Positions 36,440 through 45,283 of a stretch of 64,000 nucleotides of DNA are shown piece after piece (position 1 is the stretch's first letter; every line of letters starts with the position of its first letter). The notes below the pieces were generated by a model. It searched no databases. It saw nothing but the letters and a program-made list of their open reading frames with translations, and had not been told where the DNA came from. The position numbers were made by a program, and so were the translations under genes. This DNA comes from Grimontia celer (lineage in GTDB: Bacteria > Pseudomonadota > Gammaproteobacteria > Enterobacterales > Vibrionaceae): the NCBI RefSeq assembly GCF_900055185.1, contig NZ_FIZX01000001.1:2232001-2296000 (forward strand), written 5' to 3'.

Positions 36440-38266
36440 ATGCAAAAAACAACTCAAAAAAGAACAGGTCGAACGACCCTGTTAAATCACTATCCTGCAT
36501 GGAAGTACGTGGTGCTTATCACCACCATCATCATCATGCTGTTCAGCGCCCTGCCGTCTTGGTTTGGCGAAAGTCCGGCTATCATGATTTCCCACAAAGG
36601 GAATACGCCATCGGCTGTCGCGATCAAAAGCATCTTGGATAACAAAGATGTCGACGTGACGCGTATTGACCAACAAGGCAACAAAACCACCGTGGTGCTG
36701 GGCAATGCATCCCAACAAAATGCGGCTAAGCAGATTTTGGCAAAACGTATGCCGGAAGATGACACCGTGACACTGGCCATGGTGCCAGCAGCACCAGCTT
36801 GGCTGCTGGAGATGGGATTCAAGCCAATCAAGCTTGGTCTAGACCTTCGCGGCGGTGTGCAATTCCTGCTGGATGTCGACATGCAGCAAGTTTTCCATGC
36901 TCATGCAACACAAGCCGCTGATGCGGTCCGCGAGCACGCGCGCGAGCTTCGCGTCCGTGGTGTGCGCGTTCAAGTTAATGGTGAAGGTGACTTAAAAATC
37001 GTTGCACCATCCAGTGCTTCTGAAGGCGAGCTGCGCCAATTCCTCCGCGAGCAATATCCGCAATGGGAAGTAAAAGGCAGCGGTGACAACACCCTGACCA
37101 TGAGTTTGAAAGAAGCGGAAAAGCAAACGCTCACTAACCTAACTGTGCAACAGAACCTGCAAACCATGCGCTCTCGTATTGAGGAGCTCGGCATCACAGA
37201 AGCAGCAGTTCAACGTCAGGGCGAACACCGCATTCGCATCGAACTGCCAGGCGTTCAAGACCCAGCCGCCGCCAAAAACGTGATTGGCGCAACTGCAAGT
37301 CTTGCGTTCTATGAAGTGGTAAGTGATTACAAACCTGGCTCCATGGTAATCCCAGAGCAAAACGGTCGCCCGGTGCACGTTAACCGGAAACCGGTTCTGT
37401 CAGGTGAGCACATAGTCGATGCGCGCGCCAGCATGGGTGAAATGGGCATGCCGGAAGTGAACATTTCGCTGGATTCGACCGGCGGTAAAAAAATGTCTGA
37501 CTTCTCAGCGCAGCATATCGGCAAACCTATGGCGACCGCTTACAGCGAATATAGCCGCAATGCAGAAGGTAAAACTGAGCAAGAAACGTCCATCATCAGC
37601 GTGGCGACCATTCAGTCCCAACTGGGTAACCGTTTCCGCATTACCGGCGTTGGCACCCTGCCTGAAGCACAGGATTTAGCGCTATTGCTGCGTGCAGGCT
37701 CTCTCACTGCACCAGTAACCATCGTTGAAGAACGCACCATTGGTCCTTCTTTAGGTGCAGAGAACATTCAAAACGGCTTTGCTGCGCTGGCAATGGGGAT
37801 GGGCTTAACCCTTCTGTTTATGGCAGTGTGGTACCGCAAGCTTGGCTGGGTGGCAAACCTCGCCCTTGTCGTCAATATGGTGATGCTACTGGGTCTGATT
37901 GCCCTGCTTCCTGGCGCAGTACTCACGCTGCCAGGTATCGCTGGACTAGTGCTTACCGTCGGTATGGCGGTAGATACCAATGTCCTGATCTTCGAACGAA
38001 TAAAAGAAAAAGTCCGTGAAGGAAGAAGCCTGGCTCAATCGATTGATTTGGGTTTCAGCAGTGCGTTTGCCACTATCCTCGACTCCAACATCACCACACT
38101 TATCTCAGCTGCAACCTTGTATGCCATTGGTAATGGCCCTATCCAAGGCTTTGCTCTGACATTGGGCTTAGGTTTGTTGACCAGTATGTTTACCGGAATC
38201 TTTGCGTCACGCGCTGTGATCAATCTGGTTTGGGGTAGAGATTCACGTCGCGGAGTGAGGGTATAA
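36440..38266 (+). CDS. secD2: SecD protein-export membrane component (second copy type, SecD2)
   Basis: 608 residues. One N-terminal membrane helix (VVLITTIIIMLFSALPSWF), a large periplasmic region (starting FKPIKLGLDLRGGVQFLLDVDM; P1 base and head about 110-430) and five C-terminal membrane helices. The helix containing GLVLTVGMAVDTNVLIFERI carries the Asp used for ion coupling. With SecF it uses the ion gradient to finish export after SecA. The '2' is assigned because a VemP-like gene precedes it, as for V. alginolyticus secDF2; a house-keeping secDF is expected elsewhere near yajC. Confidence 0.93.
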   Translation: MQKTTQKRTGRTTLLNHYPAWKYVVLITTIIIMLFSALPSWFGESPAIMISHKGNTPSAVAIKSILDNKDVDVTRIDQQGNKTTVVLGNASQQNAAKQILAKRMPEDDTVTLAMVPAAPAWLLEMGFKPIKLGLDLRGGVQFLLDVDMQQVFHAHATQAADAVREHARELRVRGVRVQVNGEGDLKIVAPSSASEGELRQFLREQYPQWEVKGSGDNTLTMSLKEAEKQTLTNLTVQQNLQTMRSRIEELGITEAAVQRQGEHRIRIELPGVQDPAAAKNVIGATASLAFYEVVSDYKPGSMVIPEQNGRPVHVNRKPVLSGEHIVDARASMGEMGMPEVNISLDSTGGKKMSDFSAQHIGKPMATAYSEYSRNAEGKTEQETSIISVATIQSQLGNRFRITGVGTLPEAQDLALLLRAGSLTAPVTIVEERTIGPSLGAENIQNGFAALAMGMGLTLLFMAVWYRKLGWVANLALVVNMVMLLGLIALLPGAVLTLPGIAGLVLTVGMAVDTNVLIFERIKEKVREGRSLAQSIDLGFSSAFATILDSNITTLISAATLYAIGNGPIQGFALTLGLGLLTSMFTGIFASRAVINLVWGRDSRRGVRV

Positions 38267-38268
38267 CA

Positions 38269-39165
38269 ATGATTACGATGAAAAACGCAACAAAACTTCG
38301 CCGTATTGGCAGCCTGATTTCCTGTGTGCTCATGGTGCTTTCTATTTTTACGTTGAGCACCAAAGGCCTCAATTTCGGTCTCGATTTTACCGGCGGTATG
38401 ATCAGTGAAGTTCAATTGGACTCAACGCTAACTGCCAACCAAATTCAAGACAAACTGGAAGCTGCGCTCAAACAGCCTGTGACCGTGGTGTCAGCCGGAG
38501 AAGCTGGTGATTGGGTACTTCGTTACGCCGCACCGGAGAAATTGAGTGAACAGCCTGAGCTCAAGCCTATCCTTGAGTCTTTCTCACAAACTGTCGAGAT
38601 GATTAACGTCAGTCTGGTCGGCCCACAAGTCGGTCAGGAACTGGCAGAGCAAGGTGGATTGGCTGTGCTTATTACTCTGCTGGTGATTCTGGGTTACCTG
38701 AGTTTCCGCTTCGAGTGGCGCTTGGCGTCAGGCGCACTCCTGGCACTGGTACATGATGTCGTTCTCCTGCTGGGCTTTTTCTCTATCACAGGGATGGAGT
38801 TCAATCTGACAGTATTGGCAGCACTCTTGGCCGTGCTGGGTTACTCGCTGAATGACTCCATCATTATCTCTGACCGGATCAGGGAACTGCTGAAAGCGAA
38901 CGTGACCTTGCCAATCGCAGAGCTCAACAACCGCGCGATTGCTTCTACTATGTCCCGCACTCTCATCACCTCAGGAACCACACTGATTTCTGTTGGATCA
39001 CTGTGGCTGTTGGGAGGAGAGCCGCTATATGGTTTCTCCATCACTATGTTTATCGGTATTGTCGCCGGCACCTGGTCAACCATGACGGTCGCGACCATTA
39101 TTCCGGAAATGACGAATCTGCGTCCTGAACATTACATGCCAACACCTGTGTCTGACGCACCATAA
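38269..39165 (+). CDS. secF2: SecF protein-export membrane component (SecF2)
   Basis: 298 residues, starting 2 bp after the secD2 stop with GGAGTGAGG as ribosome binding site. Family motifs: NFGLDFTGGMISEV after the first membrane helix and GYSLNDSIIISDRIRE in the membrane core, with the conserved Asp. It forms a heterodimer with SecD2. A terminator follows at once. Confidence 0.95.
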   Translation: MITMKNATKLRRIGSLISCVLMVLSIFTLSTKGLNFGLDFTGGMISEVQLDSTLTANQIQDKLEAALKQPVTVVSAGEAGDWVLRYAAPEKLSEQPELKPILESFSQTVEMINVSLVGPQVGQELAEQGGLAVLITLLVILGYLSFRFEWRLASGALLALVHDVVLLLGFFSITGMEFNLTVLAALLAVLGYSLNDSIIISDRIRELLKANVTLPIAELNNRAIASTMSRTLITSGTTLISVGSLWLLGGEPLYGFSITMFIGIVAGTWSTMTVATIIPEMTNLRPEHYMPTPVSDAP

Positions 39166-39176
39166 AGCCTTAAATT

Positions 39177-39203
39177 CCAAGCCCGCTTCTGCGGGCTTTT
39201 TAT
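39177..39203 (+). terminator. Terminator of secD2F2
   Basis: 8-bp stem AAGCCCGC/GCGGGCTT, loop TTCT, five T. Confidence 0.92.
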
Positions 39204-39212
39204 TTTCAGCCG

Positions 39213-39482
39213 CTAGGGGCTGTTGATCTTTGGTGGTTAAGTTTTGTTCTCGCTATAAGCGTTTTAGGCGCGGCGAGGTGTGTGCCGCCTAGTCATTCTA
39301 AGCAAATACACCTCAACAAAGCATAAAACGCTTAGAGCAGAACCCTTCGGGCAGCGTTTGTGGGGAATTTCTGCTGCGTTATCAGCGTCTCATGTAGGCT
39401 AGCTACACATCGAAGCTTCTGCCTTGCATAAAATCCCCACAAACTGCTGCAAAAATCATCACCAAAGGTCAACAGCCCCTAG
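39213..39482. mobile_element. MITE copy 2 (262 bp) with exact CTAG target duplication
   Basis: Element 39217-39478 bounded by CTAG on both sides (39213-39216, 39479-39482). Same terminal and internal inverted repeats as the copy at 9972-10247, with a short internal deletion relative to that copy (around the GTACGGGACGCGC stretch) and about 10 substitutions. No coding capacity. Confidence 0.88.
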
Positions 39483-39613
39483 ATTTAGGTCTTTTTAGGA
39501 AAATCCAGTGAACTCTGATTTGGTTTGCTCACTCAAAGAATGGCAGCACAACTTGCAATCGAGCTTGAAGCTCAACAGAATGCTTTCAGAAATCAGGAGA
39601 CATGTTTTAGGCA

Positions 39614-39982
39614 ATGCAGACAAAATCGGCAAAACTTCGTGCGCAGTGGGCGCTCACCTTTATCTGGTGGGTCGTGTTCGTGTGCCTGTCGCAAAATGCC
39701 GGGTTGTTTAACGTATGCCCACAGAAAAATCTCAATGCCTCAGAGCTTTCACAAGAAATCACACAGATAAAAGACAGTGCCGCTGCCGGTGATTGCGAGT
39801 TAACAGAACAACTTTTGTCCTCATCCAAAATTGGCTGGGAAGATATCACGCTGTCACTGTTTGTTTGGGTCTTGCTGTTCGTTGGCTTTCTGCCGTTAAT
39901 ACGTATAAAAACCGACGCTCAAACGGAGCCGATACACTCCCCCTACCGTTTACATCTAAAACTCTGCGTATTCCGAGAATAA
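39614..39982 (+). CDS. Unknown membrane protein at the head of the scs operon
   Basis: 122 residues, family not recognised. Two membrane helices (about 12-30, TFIWWVVFVCLSQNAGL start, and about 78-96, LSLFVWVLLFVGFLPLI) enclose a periplasmic loop of about 50 residues with two Cys (NVCPQK, GDCELT). An in-frame TAG just before the ATG fixes the start; AGGAGA lies 15 nt upstream, so translation may be weak. It is 48 bp before scsB and probably co-transcribed. Salmonella has a small membrane protein gene (scsA) beside scsBCD; whether this is its equivalent cannot be decided here. Confidence 0.65.
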   Translation: MQTKSAKLRAQWALTFIWWVVFVCLSQNAGLFNVCPQKNLNASELSQEITQIKDSAAAGDCELTEQLLSSSKIGWEDITLSLFVWVLLFVGFLPLIRIKTDAQTEPIHSPYRLHLKLCVFRE

Positions 39983-40030
39983 GCCAATCGACTTTCACCC
40001 AGTTTCGATTGAATTATTTTAGGAATGGTA

Positions 40031-42136
40031 ATGAAAAACACTTCAAGATTTTTTAAACAAGCACAATGGCTGATTGGCATTTTGTTGCTTGTTCTGTGGG
40101 CAATGGTTCCCGCACACGCCCAGACACCGGATACCGGATGGCTGACAAACCCTGCTCATCCACCGGTCAAAGCCCGCGTTGCGCTGACTGGCAATGTCAA
40201 TGAATCAACCAACGCCGTTGAAGGCTTTATGGAAATTAACCTCTCCGGTGACTGGAAAACCTACTGGCGCTCCCCCGGAGAAGGCGGCATTGCGCCAAGT
40301 CTAAATTGGCAAGCATCAGACAACGTCAAAGATGTGGACTGGCAATGGCCAGCTCCACAACGCTTCGATTTGTTAGGTATTGATACGCTGGGCTACACAG
40401 GCGATATCATTTTTCCCATCACGCTATACGTTGATGACATCAACAAACCAGCAAACTTTGCAGGTACGTTAACGGTCTCTTCCTGTACCACAGTGTGTGT
40501 GCTCACCGACTACGAGTTTGAACTGGCATTTACACCAGACAATCTAAAACCCAACGCAAAGTTGCTGCACACGCATGCGCAGGCCGCTAGCCAAGTCCCT
40601 AAAGCATCACCTCAACTGAAAAATATCAGCGCGGTATGGGATGATACAAAACAGCAACTGCAAGTTTCCGCAAATAAAGCTGTCGATTGGCAATCACCCG
40701 ACATCATTGTTGATGGCAGTTCAGACGCACTAACCGATGTGGCTTTTTCTGTGCCGACAATTTCAGTGAATGGCGAGACCATCACCGCTACCTACTCCGC
40801 CAGCAGTTGGATGGGAAAACCTGCGCTGGCAGATGAAGCGATAAAGCTCACCTTTATTGATAAGGATTTTCTGGCTGAGCAGGAAATCTCGGCAAAGGCG
40901 GGAACCATTGTTGAGTCAGTACCCGACTTTTCCTTTGCGTCTGCCATTGCCTTCGCGCTGCTAGGCGGGCTTATTCTTAATATCATGCCTTGTGTGTTGC
41001 CGGTGCTTGGCCTAAAAATGAGCACCGTGATTACCGCTCAGGGTCTGGAGAAAGTACAAATACGGAAACAATTTCTTGCCTCAGCTGCGGGTATCTTGTT
41101 TTCATTTTGGCTACTCGCTGCCTTCCTGCTCACCCTCAAACTCACTGGTAACGCGATCGGTTGGGGCATTCAATTCCAAAGCCCGATGTTTATCGGTGTG
41201 ATGGTGGCGATTACGACGCTGTTTGCTGCCAACATGTTGGGATTATTCGAGATCAGGCTGCCCTCTTCGGCGAATACCTGGTTGGCAGCCCGTGGCGATA
41301 ACTCCTATGTAGGGCACTTTACCCAGGGTATGTTTGCTACATTACTTGCTACCCCATGCTCTGCACCGTTTCTTGGTACCGCGGTTGCGTTTGCTCTAAC
41401 CGCATCAACACCAACCCTGTTTGCGATTTTCTCCGCGCTAGCTGTCGGTATGGCGCTGCCTTGGTTGCTCGTTGCCGCAATGCCTTCCCTAGCAACGAAA
41501 TTGCCAAAGCCAGGCGCATGGATGAACCGAGTGAAGTGGTTATTTGGCTTTATGATGCTTGCAACCAGCGTCTGGCTACTGACATTGCTGGCCAATCATT
41601 TATCGCTGCTTTGGCTTATCATCCTGAGCTTTATCGTCATTGCCTTTTTCATCACCAGAACCCACAAAGTTCACGGTAAGAAAACAGCAGTAATCGTCAG
41701 TGGCGTGGGCATTTTGCTGACGGCTGTAACGCTGGTAATTGCAAGCCTTACAGCCTCTAAATGGGTGACGCCTCTGCCACCTGATTTAGCGTGGCAAAAG
41801 CTCGATGAATCGCGGATAGCGCAAGAAGTGAATGCAGGAAACACCGTGTTTGTGGATGTCACTGCAGATTGGTGTATCACCTGTAAAGCGAACAAAATCG
41901 GTGTTTTACTGCAAGAGCCCGTCTACTCCAGACTTCAGGCGGAAGATATGGTGACATTCCAGGGTGATTGGACTTCTCCCAACGGTTATGTGACCGACTA
42001 TCTGCGTAAATACGGCCGCTATGGTGTGCCTTTTAATATTGTTTATGGCCCAGCAGCACCAGAAGGCATCCCGCTTCCTGTCGTGCTGTCGAGTGAAGAT
42101 GTCATTCGTGCCATCAATCATGCTAAAGGAGGTTGA
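40031..42136 (+). CDS. scsB: ScsB-like thiol:disulfide interchange membrane protein (DsbD family)
   Basis: 701 residues from ATG 40031, chosen because AGGA sits 8 nt upstream while an in-frame ATG at 40025 has none in place. Signal peptide (ending PAHA), a large periplasmic N-terminal region with a Cys pair (SSCTTVCVLTDYEF, about 150-163), then a DsbD-type membrane domain with its two Cys (LNIMPCVLPVLG and ATPCSAPFLG) and a C-terminal thioredoxin-like domain (DVTADWCITCKANK, about 620). It passes electrons from cytoplasmic thioredoxin to the periplasm, here probably to ScsC. The big N-terminal domain separates ScsB from ordinary DsbD. scs genes are linked to copper and peroxide tolerance in enterics. 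Confidence 0.9.
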   Translation: MKNTSRFFKQAQWLIGILLLVLWAMVPAHAQTPDTGWLTNPAHPPVKARVALTGNVNESTNAVEGFMEINLSGDWKTYWRSPGEGGIAPSLNWQASDNVKDVDWQWPAPQRFDLLGIDTLGYTGDIIFPITLYVDDINKPANFAGTLTVSSCTTVCVLTDYEFELAFTPDNLKPNAKLLHTHAQAASQVPKASPQLKNISAVWDDTKQQLQVSANKAVDWQSPDIIVDGSSDALTDVAFSVPTISVNGETITATYSASSWMGKPALADEAIKLTFIDKDFLAEQEISAKAGTIVESVPDFSFASAIAFALLGGLILNIMPCVLPVLGLKMSTVITAQGLEKVQIRKQFLASAAGILFSFWLLAAFLLTLKLTGNAIGWGIQFQSPMFIGVMVAITTLFAANMLGLFEIRLPSSANTWLAARGDNSYVGHFTQGMFATLLATPCSAPFLGTAVAFALTASTPTLFAIFSALAVGMALPWLLVAAMPSLATKLPKPGAWMNRVKWLFGFMMLATSVWLLTLLANHLSLLWLIILSFIVIAFFITRTHKVHGKKTAVIVSGVGILLTAVTLVIASLTASKWVTPLPPDLAWQKLDESRIAQEVNAGNTVFVDVTADWCITCKANKIGVLLQEPVYSRLQAEDMVTFQGDWTSPNGYVTDYLRKYGRYGVPFNIVYGPAAPEGIPLPVVLSSEDVIRAINHAKGG

Positions 42137-42140
42137 AACC

Positions 42141-42662
42141 ATGGACACTCCAAAAGACAAGAGTAAATGGAAACAGCCCGGATTCTGGATAAAGGAAATC
42201 CTGACACTGGTGATCTTGTTTTCCGTTGTTTCATTCGCTGTGGATCTTTGGCGCAGTCAGGACATGCCGAACGAGCAGTTGCCAAATGCTGCCTTACAGG
42301 ATCTTTCAGGTGAAACCATAGATTTGGTCGCGCTAAGTGAAGACAAGCCCGTGGTTTTGTACTTTTGGGCCACATGGTGTGGCGCATGCAAATTTGTGAC
42401 GCCAACCGTGGATTGGTTAGCGGAAGATCATGAGGTCGTCTCTGTTGCGATCACTTCAGGCTCAAATGATCGTGTTTCCGCCTACCTTCAACATCACGAC
42501 CTCAAATTCGCCACCATCAATGATGAGCGAGGATCTTTGTCCGGTATGTGGGGCGTGCGCGCGACACCAACCATAGTGATTGTTAAAGACGGCAAAATCA
42601 CATCTATTACCACCGGCATCACCACACCACCCGGTTTATTGGCTCGCCTTTGGTTTGCCTAA
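42141..42662 (+). CDS. scsD: ScsD-like membrane-anchored thioredoxin (TlpA family)
   Basis: 173 residues from the ATG at 42141, which has a near-perfect AAAGGAGG site 8 nt upstream lying inside the scsB stop region. One N-terminal membrane anchor (EILTLVILFSVVSFAVDLW), then a TlpA/thioredoxin fold with WATWCGACKF and the cis-Pro loop RATPTIVIV. It matches the ScsD pattern (DLWR, LSGETI, LYFWATWCG) closely. It acts as a periplasmic reductase anchored to the inner membrane. The gene order scsB-scsD-scsC differs from the enteric scsB-scsC-scsD. Confidence 0.88.
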   Translation: MDTPKDKSKWKQPGFWIKEILTLVILFSVVSFAVDLWRSQDMPNEQLPNAALQDLSGETIDLVALSEDKPVVLYFWATWCGACKFVTPTVDWLAEDHEVVSVAITSGSNDRVSAYLQHHDLKFATINDERGSLSGMWGVRATPTIVIVKDGKITSITTGITTPPGLLARLWFA

Positions 42663-42685
42663 CGCATTCGAGATTTGGATACATC

Positions 42686-43423
42686 ATGAAAAATACAATG
42701 ACTTCCCTGCTTGCACTGATTTTTTTAGTGCTCTCTGCGCAGGCTTTCGCTGAAAAAAACACCCTGACCATGGACCAGGAAAACAAGCTTTCCGACATTG
42801 TCACCATGCTTGAAAACCACCCTGCGCTTATTCCAGGGCTTCACCAAAGCTTGTCCGCATATCTGTCTCAACAGCAGCAGTTTGATGCGGTTTTAAAGGA
42901 AAACCACGCCTACCTCTATGACAATCCCGCACATCCACAGTTTGGCGGCAAAGACGCAGAGCTGGTGATCATCAATTTTACCGATTACAGCTGTCCTTTC
43001 TGTAAAAAGCTGGATCCCGTGCTCCACGAAATTGCCAAGAATAATCCGGCAGTCAGAGTCGTCAACATTCTGGTTCCCTTGAAAGAAATGCATGGCTTAC
43101 TGCCCGACGTCAATTCGGCAACTCTCGCGATCAACGTTTGGAACCACGATAGAGACAACTATCTGGATGTTCACCAGTTGCTATTGAAGAAGCCAAGCGC
43201 ACACGACCTGCGCTCGGTGAAACGCGTAGCGAAGGAAACAGGTACTGATAGGTTTGCAGAAAACGATGCTCAAACAGGTGAAATGCTGGAAAAAAACTAT
43301 CAGCTTTTCAGTCAGCTTGGACTTCGCGGCACACCCGCTATGATCATCGGCGATCAAGTCGTTCCGGGCTATCTGCCTGAAGATAAACTGCAGGCGATCA
43401 TCAACCAACATCTGGAAAATTAA
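42686..43423 (+). CDS. scsC: ScsC-like periplasmic DsbA-family thiol oxidoreductase/isomerase
   Basis: 245 residues from ATG 42686 (the open frame runs further upstream without a signal peptide). Signal peptide ends SAQAFA. An N-terminal helical stretch of about 60 residues (typical of the oligomerising part of ScsC) precedes a DsbA-type fold with DYSCPFCKKLDP and cis-Pro RGTPAMIIGD. It is expected to be kept reduced by ScsB and to act as isomerase or copper-protective thiol protein. Start lies 23 bp after scsD. Confidence 0.87.
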   Translation: MKNTMTSLLALIFLVLSAQAFAEKNTLTMDQENKLSDIVTMLENHPALIPGLHQSLSAYLSQQQQFDAVLKENHAYLYDNPAHPQFGGKDAELVIINFTDYSCPFCKKLDPVLHEIAKNNPAVRVVNILVPLKEMHGLLPDVNSATLAINVWNHDRDNYLDVHQLLLKKPSAHDLRSVKRVAKETGTDRFAENDAQTGEMLEKNYQLFSQLGLRGTPAMIIGDQVVPGYLPEDKLQAIINQHLEN

Positions 43424-43648
43424 ACGCCTCTGAGAAATACCTCTCAAACAAAAGTGCCTGGCTCTCGATTAGTGATATGTATTCCTGATCAAGCTGGGCA
43501 TTTTTCATATCTATGAAAAATCGAAAAACCTTTTTCGAGCCACCTTTAATTTGTAGAAACCGACAAAATCCCGCCGCCTAATTTTCAATCAAATCAGTGT
43601 GTAATAACAAAAAAGCAACAAAAACAACCAACACTGAGAGGAAACAAC

Positions 43649-45211
43649 ATGTTACGTACTCGACTACTCCCTTTGGTGGCAGTGGTATCGGCGACAATAC
43701 CTCAACTCGCCTTTGCACACGGCTATATGGACTACCCACCTGCACGTCAGGAAATTTGTGACAGTGACGGTGGCTACTGGGAATCAACGGATGGCTCAAC
43801 TATCCCGAACGCCGCTTGTCGCGCTGCTTTTAAAGAGTCTGGCTGGTATCCATTTGTGCAAAAGCCGGAGTTTGCCAAACTCGTTTCTGATTTCACCAAT
43901 CAAGCAGCTGTAGAAGCGGGCGTACCAGATGGCGCGCTGTGTTCTGCGGGTGACCCGAAAAAAGCCGGTATCGACATTCCTTCTTCTGAATGGCAAGCCA
44001 CACCGATTGACCCAAGCTTGAACGGTAAACTGACTCTGCTATACCGTGCATCAACGCCCCACAACCCAAGCTTCTGGAAGTTCTACCTCTCAAATGCCGC
44101 CTACAACTCGGCAACTGATGCATTGAAATGGTCAGATCTGGATTTGATCGCTGAGTTTGGCAATGTACCCGTTGTGGTAATCAACGAGAAAAAGTACTAC
44201 CAAATGACTATTACCCTGCCAACCGACCGCACTGGCAACGCAGTGCTTTATTCACGCTGGCAGCGCGATGACCCAGCAGGCGAAGGCTTCTACAACTGTT
44301 CAGACGTCAGCTTTGGTGGCGACATCGTTGTTCCAACATGGCAAAGCCTTGGTGCAGCAGTTAAAGCAACTGACAACGCCAATAGTGGAGACACCGTCTG
44401 GTTCCGTGTTTTCGATGGAAGTGGGACAGAAACCGTGTTCGAAAAGCTCGCTATTGACGTGACCAACCAAGACGAAGCGGTTTGGGCAGCTCAGTTAGCA
44501 GATATCATCAATAATGGTTCGACCGGTGTTCGCCTCGGTAAACTCTCACAAGACGGTTTGGTGTCTTGGGACAACGCCGATCTTTACGGCAATCTGGTTT
44601 ACGTGAAAGACCAAAGCGCTACCTTCCAGCTCGATATCAAACGGGAAGTCTTGAACAACGCGCCAGTTCTCAACGTTCCACTAACGGTGAATGTAGAAAG
44701 CGGTCAATCGACTCAAATTGCTGTTTCAGCAACAGATGCTGACAACGATGCACTGACATTTAGTGCCAGCCAAGGCACTGTGACAGTCACAGGCAATGAT
44801 GCAACCATCGGTTACATTGCGCCAGCAACCACTACCGACCTCAACGATACGATTACTGTGACAGTCACTGACGGCACAGCGAGTTCTCAGGCTGTGATCA
44901 GTGTAAACGTTAAAGGCAGCGGTGGTACGGGCGGTGAAACAAACTGGGATGCTAATTCAACCTATCTGGCTGGCGATAAAGTGACACACTTTGGCGTGAC
45001 GTACACGGCACAGTGGTGGAACAAAGGTGAGGAGCCGGGAACGTCTTCTGCGTGGGTCGCGGACAAAGGTGCTGGTGACCAAGCCTGGAGCAAAGATATT
45101 GCCTACAGCAGCGGCGATACTGTGGTTTATGAAACGAAAACCTACAAAGCCAAATGGTGGACCAAAGGCGATCTACCAAAGAATGGCGGGCCTTGGACGG
45201 AAGTGAAGTAA
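43649..45211 (+). CDS. Chitin-active lytic polysaccharide monooxygenase (AA10), GbpA-like, with two chitin-binding modules
   Basis: 520 residues. The signal peptide is cut after Ala23, so mature His24 (HGYMDYPPARQ) becomes the N-terminal copper ligand; His138 (STPHNPSFWKFYL) is the second. AA10 domain about 24-212; a GbpA-type second domain about 215-335 (GDTVWFRVFDGSGTE); a cadherin-like/Ig domain about 345-425 (SATDADNDALTFSA); then two CBM5/12-type modules (from Asn432, WDANSTYLAGDKV with QWWNKGEEPG; from about 478, AWSKDIAYSSGDTV with KWWTKGDLP). It is secreted, cleaves crystalline chitin oxidatively and may aid attachment. It is monocistronic with its own terminator; promoter not identified in 43424-43648. 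Confidence 0.92.
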   Translation: MLRTRLLPLVAVVSATIPQLAFAHGYMDYPPARQEICDSDGGYWESTDGSTIPNAACRAAFKESGWYPFVQKPEFAKLVSDFTNQAAVEAGVPDGALCSAGDPKKAGIDIPSSEWQATPIDPSLNGKLTLLYRASTPHNPSFWKFYLSNAAYNSATDALKWSDLDLIAEFGNVPVVVINEKKYYQMTITLPTDRTGNAVLYSRWQRDDPAGEGFYNCSDVSFGGDIVVPTWQSLGAAVKATDNANSGDTVWFRVFDGSGTETVFEKLAIDVTNQDEAVWAAQLADIINNGSTGVRLGKLSQDGLVSWDNADLYGNLVYVKDQSATFQLDIKREVLNNAPVLNVPLTVNVESGQSTQIAVSATDADNDALTFSASQGTVTVTGNDATIGYIAPATTTDLNDTITVTVTDGTASSQAVISVNVKGSGGTGGETNWDANSTYLAGDKVTHFGVTYTAQWWNKGEEPGTSSAWVADKGAGDQAWSKDIAYSSGDTVVYETKTYKAKWWTKGDLPKNGGPWTEVK

Positions 45212-45236
45212 CACACGCTACCAATGTAGCTGATAT

Positions 45237-45264
45237 AAAAAACGCCCCTGAAGGGGCGTTTTTC
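45237..45264. terminator. Bidirectional terminator between the LPMO gene and zipA
   Basis: Stem AAAACGCCCC/GGGGCGTTTT with loop TGAA and A/T runs on both sides, between convergent genes. Confidence 0.92.
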
Positions 45265-45283
45265 TTTGTCTTGTCAGATTCAA

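Noticed and set aside
39508-39711. 67-codon frame starting GTG just after MITE copy 2
   Set aside because: AGGA precedes it, but it overlaps the better membrane-protein frame at 39614 and has no protein-like pattern; kept as unlikely.
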